Counted from the stretch's first letter, positions 7,139 to 14,803 are shown. The stretch is 15,399 nt of DNA from CAZBWE01 sp964581905 (GCA_964581905.1 CAZOQJ010000052.1:1-15399); one strand, 5' to 3'. The notes: generated from the letters alone by a model not told the origin. A program made the numbers and translations.

Positions 7139-10100
7139 AGTTTGTTCGAAGCTTGCTGATATTTAGTTACGGTTTGTTTACCATCGCTGCTCAGAGTCTG
7201 CTTTTTCGCGAATTCCTGACCACCTTCGAAGGAAACGATATAAGCGTGGGAATCTTTTTTGCTTCGTGGTTTCTGTGGGTTGGCCTTGGTGCAATAATTG
7301 TTAATAAAATACCGGCTGTTGCACAAAAACTGCTTGAGAACATTGAGTTTCTGTTTTTGAGTTATTTGCCTGCTTTTATTCTGGAACTAATCTTGATTAT
7401 CCAGGCCAGAGAGCTGGCAGGCATCGAGTCATACACACTTTTGCCGATATCAACCATTGTGCTTTTATCGATGTTGGTCAATGCTCCGGTCAGTATCGTT
7501 ACAGGGATGCTCTTTCCAATTGCCTGCCGCTGGATTAAGACAGAGCACAAACAGCCAGTCTCGCGGGTGTATCTTATTGAGGCAGTTGGCTCTTTCTTAG
7601 GTGGGCTGGGTGTAACAGTATTGTTGGCTTTTGGAGTAAGTCTGCCCAGGATATTTTTTATACTTGCACTTTTGGTTTCCATATCGGCGTTTTTGACTTT
7701 GCTTGTCAAAGCAGGGCAAAATCTGAAATTGAAAGTCACAGCGGCACTTGTGTCTTTAATCCCGCTTTGTATTCTGCTTTGTTTTATTTTCGGTGCTGAT
7801 GAAACCTTAACGCATTACCTGAGAGTTGTAAAATGGAGCAAATTGCTTCCTGCTGAGTCTTTATCTGGTTCGTTTCGGACCGCTCAGGCCGAATATCTCT
7901 ATGGCGATTATCAGGGCCAGTGGGTAGTTTTAAACCAGGGCAGCATTTGTGAAGCGTTGCCGTATGAAGCCGCTTCAGGCCGAGTAGCAGCTATCGGTTT
8001 GTGTCAAAAACCTGATGCCAAAAATATTCTTGTTGTCGGCTCAGGCCTGGGAATCTGCCGTGAGCTCTTGAATCTTGCACAAATTCAAGAGGTAACCTGG
8101 GCACATCCTGACAGCGAGTATGTGCAGGAAATCAACCGTTTCATACCATCAGAATTTAGGATAGCTGACCAGCGGTTTTATCCTTTTGCCGGTGATGTTC
8201 GCGAGCTGCTGGCACAAAAGCCGTCCCCCGCGGCTGTCTTGCGACAGCAAGACGCGGGGGCCGAGCCAGGGCCGCGATTATTCGATATAGTATTTATCAA
8301 CCTGCCTGATGCGACCAGCTCGGTCCTCAGTCGTTATTACACAATTGAGTTTTATCGCCAAATCAAAAAGTCATTAAGCCCGGATGGTCTGTTAGTGACA
8401 CGTATCTCAGGCGGTGAAAACATTATGGGTACTGAGCTTGTTAATCTCGGTGCTTCGACAAAGCTGACACTTGAGAAGGTTTTCTCGCGGCTCGTCCTGA
8501 CGCCCGGAGAAGACACTTTCTTTTTAGCGTCTGACTCTGAAGACCTTACCGACCAGCCTGGAATCCTGCGAGACCGCTTTGCAACAATAAAAGATGCAGG
8601 TAGTATTTTTCCTCCGCAGGGCTTACTTAGTGTTTATCTGCCCGACCGAGCCGAAGCAGCTATGGAAAGTTATTCAGGCGCAGATTTGCCGGAGAGTTTT
8701 TTAATCAACTATGATTCAAAGCCGCTGACACACTTATACAGTCTGCTGCTCGCAGCTAAGCAATCTGGAGCGCCTGCTGCAAGATTTATTAAAAACCTTA
8801 TCTTGGCAGGCCCTTTGGTCTTTCTTATCCCTATTATCGTTTTTGTGGTTTTCAGAAGTATCTATCTTTTAGAATCTGTGCAGCGGGACAAGCCATCATC
8901 TTTTGACAGCAGTTTTTTAGCATTTTCAGCCGGCTGGGTGGCGATAGGCGTGGTAATTGTCCTGATGTACCTGTATCAAACACGATTTGGCTCACTGTAC
9001 CTGCACATCGGCGTTATTTCTTCACTGTTTATGTTGGGCTTAACTGCCGGTGCCGCTTTGACAAGACATATGTTGGCAAGGAGTTTAAAGCTCCAGCCGG
9101 AAAAACTTTTGTTTGTAATAGTTTTCGTACATTCTTTGATTCTCTGTGCAATTGCTGTTTGGCCTGTTTACCAATTATCTCACTCGGTATTTGCATCTTT
9201 GTTTATCTTGTGCGGGTTGTGTGCCGGCTGTTACTTCCCAATAGCCGCCAGGCAATTGCCGGAACCTGCTTTCGAAACTACTCAGGTCGCCAGCAAGCTG
9301 GAGACCGCTGACCATCTTGGGGCCTCAGTGGGAGGTCTGTTGACGAGTCTGGCTCTTGTTCCTGTACTTGGAACAAAAATAACCTCACTTTTATTTATTC
9401 TGCTTATCCTGGCCAATATACCGGCCGCATTGTTAAAGATATATAAGCCGGAAAGAACTTCTTCTCTTTCCACTGCGTTCAGTTTTCGCGGGGCCGGCTA
9501 CATTTTACTCGCCGTTGCAACAACTGTTATTTTGTGTTCGAATTTACTTTTCGCTGCCAGTAATCGGCTTAAACCGTCATTACCAGAATATACAGCTCAG
9601 ACTTTAGCCGGCCAATTACAAATCAAACAAGAATCCGCGATTACTGATAGTGGCCGAAAAATTGACTACTATAATGTTTATTACGGCGAGGAACAATTGG
9701 CAGGCCATATTTTCAGCTCCGAAGACCTTGCTCCGCGGGTTCACGGCTTCGGTGGAAAAATGAATCTTGCAATTTACACTGATACCGCTGGCGGGCTGAT
9801 TGACTTCCATATAATCCGCTCAAGCGAAACTCCATCATATCTCGAAATGCTCGACAAATGGCGTGAATTTCTAATTGGCCGTGTGCTTTTTGCCCCTGCG
9901 CCTTTTGCTGGTATTGATGCGGTAACCGGCGCCACTGTAAGCTCTAAGGCAATCCTTGAGGCACTGCAAATATCAAGCCAAAGATTCACAACGCAAATAC
10001 TCGGTAATACTCTGCAAGCCGATGTCAAAAAAGAGGCAACTCTCTATAGTTATCTTCCGGATGCAGCAGGAATATATCTGCTCGCCGCACTTGCAATTAC

Positions 10101-11076
10101 TTTAATCACAATTTACTACGGCGGTTTCTGGGCCAGGTTAGCAGTTCTTTGCTTTAATCTCATCGTTGGCGGTGTTATTTTAAACGCTCAATATTCCAGT
10201 GAGCAAATAGCAACAATCCTGTCTTTGAATATCCCTGCTATGAAGTTGTCGGGGGTATTTATCCTGGCCGTGGGAATACCGCTTATGGTAATAATCTTCG
10301 GCAATATCTACTGTGGTTACATTTGTCCTTTCGGTGCCGCGCAGGAGTTGGTCGGTTTTATTACTACTGGGAAGCTGAAGCCGATACTTCCAATAGAAGG
10401 AATGAGAAAAGCGAGATTTGTCAAATATGTTATACTCTTTATTTTAATAGCGGTGTTTTTCGTTTCACGGAATCGAACGACTTTGTCAGCGGACCCCCTC
10501 GTTTCCGTCTTCAGCTTACGCTCTCTTGGGTCATTGCAGGATAGATTTGCAGGTTACGATTTTCGCTCGCCAATACTATTGATAATTGTAGCAGCTTTAA
10601 TAGGTTCTGTTTTTTATACCCGCTTTTGGTGTCGTTATTTGTGTCCCGTTGGCGCCTTTTTGTCGTTATTTAACAACATAGCTGTTCTAAGGCGTTTTTT
10701 GCCAGCCAAAAAATTCGGCAAATGTGAATTCGGCCTTACGCCTGCGGACAAAATGGACTGCCTGTATTGTGACAAGTGCCGTTATGAAAAAGCAAAAACC
10801 GTAATAACACAGGAGCAGAAAACCGCTCGTTTGGGCGAAGCCCGCCGTAGCCCGACCGGGGTATTTTTGGCTTGTGTGCTTGTAGTGGCAATTTTTATAT
10901 CAGCAGTTTCAGTAAACAGATATTTGCAGGTTGCTCGCACAGCTTTTAGTCAACCTGTTGGTACGGTATCTGCTGGCGGCCAGCCGCGGGACGTTGACTT
11001 GCGGAGAATCCGCCAAATGATTAAGCAAAAAAAGCTTTCTGACCAGGAAGCACAATTCTATGAGAAAGTCGAGTAA
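7135..11076 (+). CDS. Giant membrane fusion: spermidine-synthase-like, FMN-binding and NapH/NosR-like 4Fe-4S domains
   Basis: A 1313-residue integral membrane protein. The N-terminus has about seven helices (residues 8-220), then a Rossmann domain of spermidine-synthase type (about 235-535) with NILVVGSGLGICRE (302-306) and FINLPDATS. The usual GGGDGG acidic motif is changed and the DSSDP-like site reads NLPDA, so aminopropyl transfer is doubtful. About eight more helices (550-806) precede an FMN-binding domain (about 820-955) with DAVTGAT (928-934), the ApbE-type motif in which Thr934 would carry covalent FMN. The C-terminal part has helices with CGYICP (Cys1060, Cys1064) and CRYLCP (Cys1166, Cys1170), plus Cys1197 and CLYCDKC (1209-1215), as in NapH/NosR proteins. 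A last helix is at 1243-1260. By NosR analogy the FMN faces outside and the clusters inside, suggesting electron transfer across the membrane. ATG overlaps the upstream stop; GAGG lies just before it. Confidence 0.85.
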   Translation: MKFVRSLLIFSYGLFTIAAQSLLFREFLTTFEGNDISVGIFFASWFLWVGLGAIIVNKIPAVAQKLLENIEFLFLSYLPAFILELILIIQARELAGIESYTLLPISTIVLLSMLVNAPVSIVTGMLFPIACRWIKTEHKQPVSRVYLIEAVGSFLGGLGVTVLLAFGVSLPRIFFILALLVSISAFLTLLVKAGQNLKLKVTAALVSLIPLCILLCFIFGADETLTHYLRVVKWSKLLPAESLSGSFRTAQAEYLYGDYQGQWVVLNQGSICEALPYEAASGRVAAIGLCQKPDAKNILVVGSGLGICRELLNLAQIQEVTWAHPDSEYVQEINRFIPSEFRIADQRFYPFAGDVRELLAQKPSPAAVLRQQDAGAEPGPRLFDIVFINLPDATSSVLSRYYTIEFYRQIKKSLSPDGLLVTRISGGENIMGTELVNLGASTKLTLEKVFSRLVLTPGEDTFFLASDSEDLTDQPGILRDRFATIKDAGSIFPPQGLLSVYLPDRAEAAMESYSGADLPESFLINYDSKPLTHLYSLLLAAKQSGAPAARFIKNLILAGPLVFLIPIIVFVVFRSIYLLESVQRDKPSSFDSSFLAFSAGWVAIGVVIVLMYLYQTRFGSLYLHIGVISSLFMLGLTAGAALTRHMLARSLKLQPEKLLFVIVFVHSLILCAIAVWPVYQLSHSVFASLFILCGLCAGCYFPIAARQLPEPAFETTQVASKLETADHLGASVGGLLTSLALVPVLGTKITSLLFILLILANIPAALLKIYKPERTSSLSTAFSFRGAGYILLAVATTVILCSNLLFAASNRLKPSLPEYTAQTLAGQLQIKQESAITDSGRKIDYYNVYYGEEQLAGHIFSSEDLAPRVHGFGGKMNLAIYTDTAGGLIDFHIIRSSETPSYLEMLDKWREFLIGRVLFAPAPFAGIDAVTGATVSSKAILEALQISSQRFTTQILGNTLQADVKKEATLYSYLPDAAGIYLLAALAITLITIYYGGFWARLAVLCFNLIVGGVILNAQYSSEQIATILSLNIPAMKLSGVFILAVGIPLMVIIFGNIYCGYICPFGAAQELVGFITTGKLKPILPIEGMRKARFVKYVILFILIAVFFVSRNRTTLSADPLVSVFSLRSLGSLQDRFAGYDFRSPILLIIVAALIGSVFYTRFWCRYLCPVGAFLSLFNNIAVLRRFLPAKKFGKCEFGLTPADKMDCLYCDKCRYEKAKTVITQEQKTARLGEARRSPTGVFLACVLVVAIFISAVSVNRYLQVARTAFSQPVGTVSAGGQPRDVDLRRIRQMIKQKKLSDQEAQFYEKVE
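8225..8260 (+). repeat. In-frame hairpin element in the Rossmann domain of the membrane fusion
   Basis: CCCCCGCG (8225-8232) is the exact reverse complement of CGCGGGGG (8253-8260). Between them, GTCTTGC (8236-8242) pairs with GCAAGAC (8247-8253) around GACA, or alternatively GCTGTC (8233-8238) with GACAGC (8243-8248) around TTGC. The GC-rich stem is unlike the surrounding coding sequence. It is translated as about residues 364-376 (SPAAVLRQQDAGA), just before the strand DIVFINL, so it sits in a surface loop. It looks like a mobile palindromic repeat tolerated in a coding region. Confidence 0.65.
10833..10861 (+). repeat. Paired short palindromes in the C-terminal linker of the membrane fusion
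   Basis: GGGCGAAGCCC (10833-10843) is a 4-bp hairpin with a GAA loop. It is followed by GCCC-GACC-GGGG (10850-10861), a second CCC/GGG hairpin. Together they encode about residues 1233-1243 (LGEARRSPTGV), in the linker between the last iron-sulfur cysteines and the final transmembrane helix. The GC-rich, palindromic character in a linker resembles the other two intragenic elements, but the stems are short. Confidence 0.4.
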
Positions 11077-11136
11077 GGTCAATATTGTGATAGGCCAGAG
11101 CTTTTCTTTCAGCTATTGTTCTTTAGTCCGACTAAT

Positions 11137-12204
11137 TCAACCTCTTGCTCCTTTCAAACCATAACCAAGAATACCTTTCAATTTTGCCGCAAATGGTATA
11201 TTTCTTTTCAAGAGTTTTAAGGTTTGATTAAACTTCCTGTTGGCTTCCTTTATGTCGCAAAGAGCTTTAGATAGATACTCGATCAAATTACTGTGCCAGT
11301 TTTTATGGTAGTGTCCCTTTGACTTATAGGGTTTCCCATGTTTGACTTTTTCTTCAAAAGCACATAATTGAGATTCAAGTTCTGCAAAATATCCTGGCTG
11401 ATGTAACAATACTATACGTTGTGCATCTTCTTGGCAGATTCGCTTTTTAGGGGCACGGTCTATTATTGATTTATAATATTTAATTTTTGAGAACTTCTTC
11501 TTAAGTAACGAAAGGTGCTTTTCTAAAAAGCTTAGTTTCTTGCAAATTTCTTCTTTTATGTTTTCATTTTCTCTTAGAATTCCACTTATGTAAGAATAAG
11601 CGTAATCAAATCTATCATCAGGCATATAACCATATGTGGTTTTTTGTGTATAATAACCTTTGTCCTCTACGACGACACGCCCATCTCTTACTATTGAATT
11701 AAAGCCCAATAACATGGATGTTATATCTGCATGTATTTCATTGTCTTTTTCTTTGTAACGTAGGGCGTGCAGAACAAGATGTGAAAGTTCATGTGCGACC
11801 ATGGCAAGGAATGTCTCTGGGTACTTAGTAACATTGTCACTTATTCTTATTTGTATCGGATAATTTTTAAGACTTGCAGAACCAAAAAAAGGCAAACCAC
11901 TTGGGATAAGTATTTGGGCAACTATGCTATCAATACCCTTACCAGAAGAATCTGTTACCACAAGTTCGTCGCTGATAAAATTACTCTCTTTTGCATAACT
12001 TGGGTGGTAGTCTGAAGGTACAAAAACAACATTGGCTTTAATCGGAAGCAACATATATTCAGCTATTTTTTCAATGCACTCTTGTACTTTGTTTTGTCTT
12101 ACTAATTCCAATAACTCATCTCGTTGTATTTCTTCCTTAATTCCAATAAAGCCAAATAGGTCATTGATTGCTGTATAAACATATTTGCTATCGACTTCTA
12201 CCAT
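11137..12204 (-). CDS. HExxH metallopeptidase-like protein (ImmA/IrrE type) with long helical C-terminus
   Basis: A predicted zinc metalloprotease of 355 residues. VAHELSHLVLH gives His138, Glu139 and His142. NEIHAD places Glu156 and Asp160 at the distance seen in ImmA/IrrE (M78) peptidases, where the downstream Glu is the third zinc ligand and E-x-x-A-D is typical. Residues 1-120 form an alpha/beta lead-in of unknown type, and about 205-345 are rich in Lys, Glu and Leu and probably helical or coiled-coil. No signal peptide or helix-turn-helix is seen. The gene is much richer in A+T than its neighbours, which suggests horizontal transfer. It lies 212 nt after trmD with its own likely promoter and converges on the plus-strand operon. 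The ATG has no obvious Shine-Dalgarno. M78 peptidases often cleave repressors, but the target here is unknown; no repressor gene is adjacent. Confidence 0.75.
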   Translation of the reverse strand: MVEVDSKYVYTAINDLFGFIGIKEEIQRDELLELVRQNKVQECIEKIAEYMLLPIKANVVFVPSDYHPSYAKESNFISDELVVTDSSGKGIDSIVAQILIPSGLPFFGSASLKNYPIQIRISDNVTKYPETFLAMVAHELSHLVLHALRYKEKDNEIHADITSMLLGFNSIVRDGRVVVEDKGYYTQKTTYGYMPDDRFDYAYSYISGILRENENIKEEICKKLSFLEKHLSLLKKKFSKIKYYKSIIDRAPKKRICQEDAQRIVLLHQPGYFAELESQLCAFEEKVKHGKPYKSKGHYHKNWHSNLIEYLSKALCDIKEANRKFNQTLKLLKRNIPFAAKLKGILGYGLKGARG

Positions 12205-12257
12205 CGAGTTATCGCCAAGTAAGAAGAACCCACCACTTCAGCTTTTCCATATACATA

Positions 12258-12286
12258 ATTTTACTGGATTTTGGCTTAAAAAGCAA
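12258..12286 (-). promoter_or_regulatory. Predicted promoter of the metallopeptidase gene
   Basis: Read on the minus strand, TTGCTT (12286-12281) and TAAAAT (12263-12258) are separated by 17 nt, about 54 nt upstream of the ATG at 12204. The palindrome GGACTTGTCC (12287-12296) abuts the -35 box and could be an operator, but it is short. The rest of the 212-nt gap to trmD shows no gene or clear terminator. Consensus matching only. Confidence 0.4.
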
Positions 12287-12416
12287 GGACTTGTCCTGTT
12301 TCCCCTTGACTGGCTCCTAGAAAAAAACTTAGTGTCGGCATGGCTGCGGTGGTTTTAAGAATAAGGTGTTGAGGGGGTTGGGTTTCGCTTCAGGATAATA
12401 GTATAGAATATCGGCA

Positions 12417-13115
12417 TTAGGCCTTTTGTTCTTTGTTTTCTTTTAGCAGGTCAGGACGGAGTTTTTTTGTTCGTTCGACTGCCTGCTGATGTCTCCATTC
12501 GGCTATTTTTTTATGGTCACCGCTTAAAAGGATGTCAGGTACCTTCATCCCGCGAAAGACCTCTGGCCTGGTATATTGCGGATACTCCAACAGGCCGTTA
12601 CTGAAGGAATCGTCTTTTGGAGAATCCTCATCGCCAAGGGCGCCGCTCAGCAATCTAACTACCGCATCGATGATGACCATAGCAGCGAGCTCGCCGCCGC
12701 TTAGAACGTAATCACCTATGGAGATTTGCTCGGCGCCGAGGCCGATACGGATACGCTCGTCGAAGCCCTCGTATTTGCCGGCTATAAGTATGAGCCGCTT
12801 TTCTTTACTCAACTGGCCTGCTTTTTCCTGGTTGAATTTTTGTCCCTGGGGGGTCAGAAGGATTACCCGGCCTTTTTCAGAGGAGAGTTTCTGAACATGC
12901 TCGAAGCAGTCAAAGACCGGCCCCGGCATCATAACCATACCGGAGCCGCCGCCGTAGGGTTTGTCATCGACTTTTCTGTAACTATCGGTTGCGAAGTCTC
13001 TGATATTTGTCAGAACGATGTTAACTATTTCTTTGTCCTGGGCTCTTTTCAGGATGGAATGGTTCAGAGGGGATGTGAACGTCTCAGGAAATAATGTTAA
13101 TATGTCGATGCGCAT
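12417..13115 (-). CDS. trmD: tRNA (guanine-N1)-methyltransferase
   Basis: SPOUT-family enzyme that methylates G37 N1 next to the anticodon, with SAM as donor, and so prevents +1 frameshifting. The 232 residues are a little shorter than E. coli TrmD. Seen: MRIDILTLFPETF start, KPYGGGSGMVM, LLTPQGQKFNQ, IAGKYEGFDERI, the trefoil-knot SAM site ISIGDYVLSGGELA, Arg154, the catalytic Asp169 in DDSF, and LEYPQYTRP with a conserved C-terminal domain. The start is ATG with AGGA very close upstream. It lies 71 nt after rpsP on the same strand. The usual rimM between them and rplS after it are both missing here. Confidence 0.97.
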   Translation of the reverse strand: MRIDILTLFPETFTSPLNHSILKRAQDKEIVNIVLTNIRDFATDSYRKVDDKPYGGGSGMVMMPGPVFDCFEHVQKLSSEKGRVILLTPQGQKFNQEKAGQLSKEKRLILIAGKYEGFDERIRIGLGAEQISIGDYVLSGGELAAMVIIDAVVRLLSGALGDEDSPKDDSFSNGLLEYPQYTRPEVFRGMKVPDILLSGDHKKIAEWRHQQAVERTKKLRPDLLKENKEQKA

Positions 13116-13130
13116 TTTCCTGATAAAGAT

Positions 13131-13154
13131 AACCCCCTAGTAAATTTGGGGGCT
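13131..13154 (-). terminator. Hairpin between rpsP and trmD (possible attenuator)
   Basis: On the minus strand, AGCCCCC (13154-13148) pairs with GGGGGTT (13137-13131) around a 10-nt AT-rich loop, and the following bases, TTATCTTT, are T-rich without a clean run. It sits about 15 nt upstream of the trmD ATG. A partial terminator or mRNA-processing hairpin that lowers trmD relative to the ribosomal gene is plausible; a full terminator is less likely because trmD has no other promoter visible. Confidence 0.4.
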
Positions 13155-13186
13155 AAATACAAAGACAGAGAAACCAAAAGCTATTG

Positions 13187-14638
13187 TTATTTTTCCTCGG
13201 CGGGTGGCTCCTCTTCAGCTTCGGGTTGTGCTCCGGTTTTTTCCTCTGTTTTAGGTTTTGGTTCTTTCTTTTTTCGCGTAGGTTTTTTCTTAGTTTTGGC
13301 TTTTGCCTTAGGCTTGGCTTTTTCGGCTGCCTCCGTCGGTTTTTTTTCTTCCACTGGCTGAGCTTCGGGTTCAGCCTCGGTCTTTTGCTCTACTGTTTCA
13401 GCTTCGACTTTTTCTTCGGGTTCTGCCTTTTTTTCAGGTTCAGGCTCGGACTTTTCTTCCGCAGCTTCGGTTTCAGGTTTTTGTTCAACTGCCTCAGGTT
13501 TTGCTTCGGCCTTTGCTTCGGCTACTTCAGGTTCAGCTTTTTCTTCGGCTGGCTCAGCAGGCGGTTCGGTTTTTGCTTCTGCTTCGGTTTCAGCTTTTTC
13601 AGTTTTGGCCTCAGCCTTTTCTTCTACTGTTTCAGCTTCGATTTTTTCTTCGGGTTCTGCCTTTTTTTCAGGTTCAGGCTCGGACTTTTCTTCCGCAGCT
13701 TCGGTTTCAGGTTTTTGTTCAACTGCCTCAGGTTTTGCTTCGGCCTTTGCTTCGGCTACTTCAGGTTCAGCTTTTTCTTCGGCTGGCTCAGCAGGCGGTT
13801 CGGTTTTTGCTTCTGCTTCGGTTTCAGCTTTTTCAGTTTTGGCCTCAGCCTTTTCTTCTACTGTTTCAGCTTCGATTTTTTCTTCGGGTTCTGCCTTTTT
13901 TTCAGGTTCAGGCTCGGACTTTTCTTCCACAGCTTCGGTTTCAGGTCTTTGTTCAGTTGCTTCAGGTTTTGCTTCGGCCTTTGCTTTGGCTATTTCAGGT
14001 TCGGCTTTTGCTTCGGTTTCAGCTTTTTCAGTTTTGGCCTCGGCCTTTTCTTCTACTGTTTCAGCTTCAGCTTTTACCTCTTCAGTTTTTACTTCTGCTT
14101 CTTTGGTTTTTGCCTTTTCCTCTTTTTCCTTAGCTTCAGCTTTTAATTTTTCGTCAGCTTCGGCCTTGGCTTTTTCTTCTTTGGCTTTTTCTTCTTCCTT
14201 GGCCTTTTCTTCAGCCGCTTCGGCCTTGGCTTTTTCTTCTTTGGCTTTTTCCTCTTCCTTGGCCTTTTCTTCAGCCGCTTCGGCTTGTTTTTGAACTGCG
14301 ATTCTTTCAGCTTTTGTAAAGAGTTTGCCTTTGGCGCGAGCTATGGCTTTGGCCTTCGCTCGGCGGGCAGCGGTTTCCTCTGCGTATTTGTGTTTTATGC
14401 CTTGACGCAAAAGGATTTGTGAGACGGCATCGGTAGGTACTGCGCCTTTATCAAGCCAGAACTCGATACGTTCGCGGTTTATGATGATTTGTTTTTCAGG
14501 GTCTTTTTCGATTGGGTCGTAATGACCGAGCTTCTCAAGTATTTTCCCATCCCGTGGGTTGCGGGATTCGACTGCGTTGATTCTAAAAAACGGCCGATGC
14601 CGCCTGCCTATCCTTGTTAATCTTAGTTTTACTGCCAT
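13187..14638 (-). CDS. rpsP: 30S ribosomal protein S16 with ~400-residue repetitive C-terminal extension
   Basis: Small-subunit protein S16, which stabilises 16S rRNA during 30S assembly. Residues 1-82 are a normal S16 (KLRLTRIGRRHRPFFRI, DGKILEKLGHYDP, REFWLDKGAVPTD-type core as RIEFWLDKGAVPTDAV). S16 is usually 75-90 residues, but this protein has 483. A basic stretch (90-118) is followed by a Lys/Glu/Ala helix-forming region with a duplicated 20-residue block (about 120-159). Next come three units starting AETVEEKAEAKTEK: a 65-residue one at 192-256 and two 78-residue ones at 257-334 and 335-412. The tail has a lysine-rich patch resembling histone H1 (KAKTKKKPTRKKK) and ends acidic. The extension is low complexity and probably disordered or helical. 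ATG at 14638 has AAGGA with good spacing, and a strong promoter lies upstream. Long open frames on the opposite strand are composition artefacts. Confidence 0.95.
   Translation of the reverse strand: MAVKLRLTRIGRRHRPFFRINAVESRNPRDGKILEKLGHYDPIEKDPEKQIIINRERIEFWLDKGAVPTDAVSQILLRQGIKHKYAEETAARRAKAKAIARAKGKLFTKAERIAVQKQAEAAEEKAKEEEKAKEEKAKAEAAEEKAKEEEKAKEEKAKAEADEKLKAEAKEKEEKAKTKEAEVKTEEVKAEAETVEEKAEAKTEKAETEAKAEPEIAKAKAEAKPEATEQRPETEAVEEKSEPEPEKKAEPEEKIEAETVEEKAEAKTEKAETEAEAKTEPPAEPAEEKAEPEVAEAKAEAKPEAVEQKPETEAAEEKSEPEPEKKAEPEEKIEAETVEEKAEAKTEKAETEAEAKTEPPAEPAEEKAEPEVAEAKAEAKPEAVEQKPETEAAEEKSEPEPEKKAEPEEKVEAETVEQKTEAEPEAQPVEEKKPTEAAEKAKPKAKAKTKKKPTRKKKEPKPKTEEKTGAQPEAEEEPPAEEK
13401..14065 (-). 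repeat. 234-bp tandem repeats encoding the S16 tail
   Basis: The units at 13401-13634 and 13635-13868 are each 234 bp and, by eye, differ at one base (C at 13408, T at 13642). A third, diverged unit continues to about 14065 and lacks 39 bp (13 codons). The period is a multiple of three, so copy number can change without breaking the frame. The near-identity implies recent duplication or homogenisation. Confidence 0.95.
14161..14280 (-). repeat. Two copies of a 60-bp tandem repeat in rpsP
   Basis: 14161-14220 and 14221-14280 are identical except for one base (T/C in the cttctt versus cctctt segment). Each encodes a 20-residue block with the core AAEEKAKEEEKAKEEKAKAE, charged and helix-forming. 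It is a second, shorter in-frame expansion in the same extension. Confidence 0.95.
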
Positions 14639-14774
14639 AATCTTTTCCTTTTCTTAATGGTTTATAATCAATTTCCACAATTTGCCCGCTGCAAATCGCG
14701 AAACACGTTAATACGGTTGATTTTTCTACTGCAAGAGCAGAGCTGTAATCAAGGTGATAGTCATGAAAAGGCCA

Positions 14775-14803
14775 TTAATACATAGGTTTCAGGATTTTGT
14801 CAA
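14775..14803 (-). promoter_or_regulatory. Strong predicted sigma-70-type promoter for rpsP
   Basis: On the minus strand, a perfect TTGACA (14803-14798) is followed after 17 nt by TATTAA (14780-14775), with a TG just before it as in extended -10 promoters. Transcription would start near 14768, giving a leader of about 130 nt before rpsP. It fits a highly expressed ribosomal gene set apart from ffh and its small partner. The leader shows no structure I can support. Confidence 0.6.

Noticed and set aside
6709..7326. 205-codon open frame on the minus strand
   Set aside because: It is antisense to the conserved AMMECR1 domain and to the next gene's N-terminus, shows no family features and crosses a coupled gene junction.
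7834..8740. Assigning the Rossmann domain as a working spermidine synthase
   Set aside because: Key acidic motifs are changed and the domain sits between membrane blocks, so only the fold is claimed.
11077..11136. Bidirectional terminator in the convergent 60-nt gap
   Set aside because: No GC-rich stem with a T run on either strand could be found in this stretch.
13401..14280. Repeat cluster considered as a CRISPR array
   Set aside because: The repeats are directly adjacent without unique spacers, have periods of 234 and 60 bp and are continuous with the rpsP reading frame.
13184..14294. Long open frames of 210-320 codons on the plus strand rich in Phe/Cys, Leu/Gln or Ser/Ala
   Set aside because: They are antisense to the rpsP repeats. 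The biased Glu/Lys/Ala codons leave no stops on the other strand, and the products are low complexity with no start signals.
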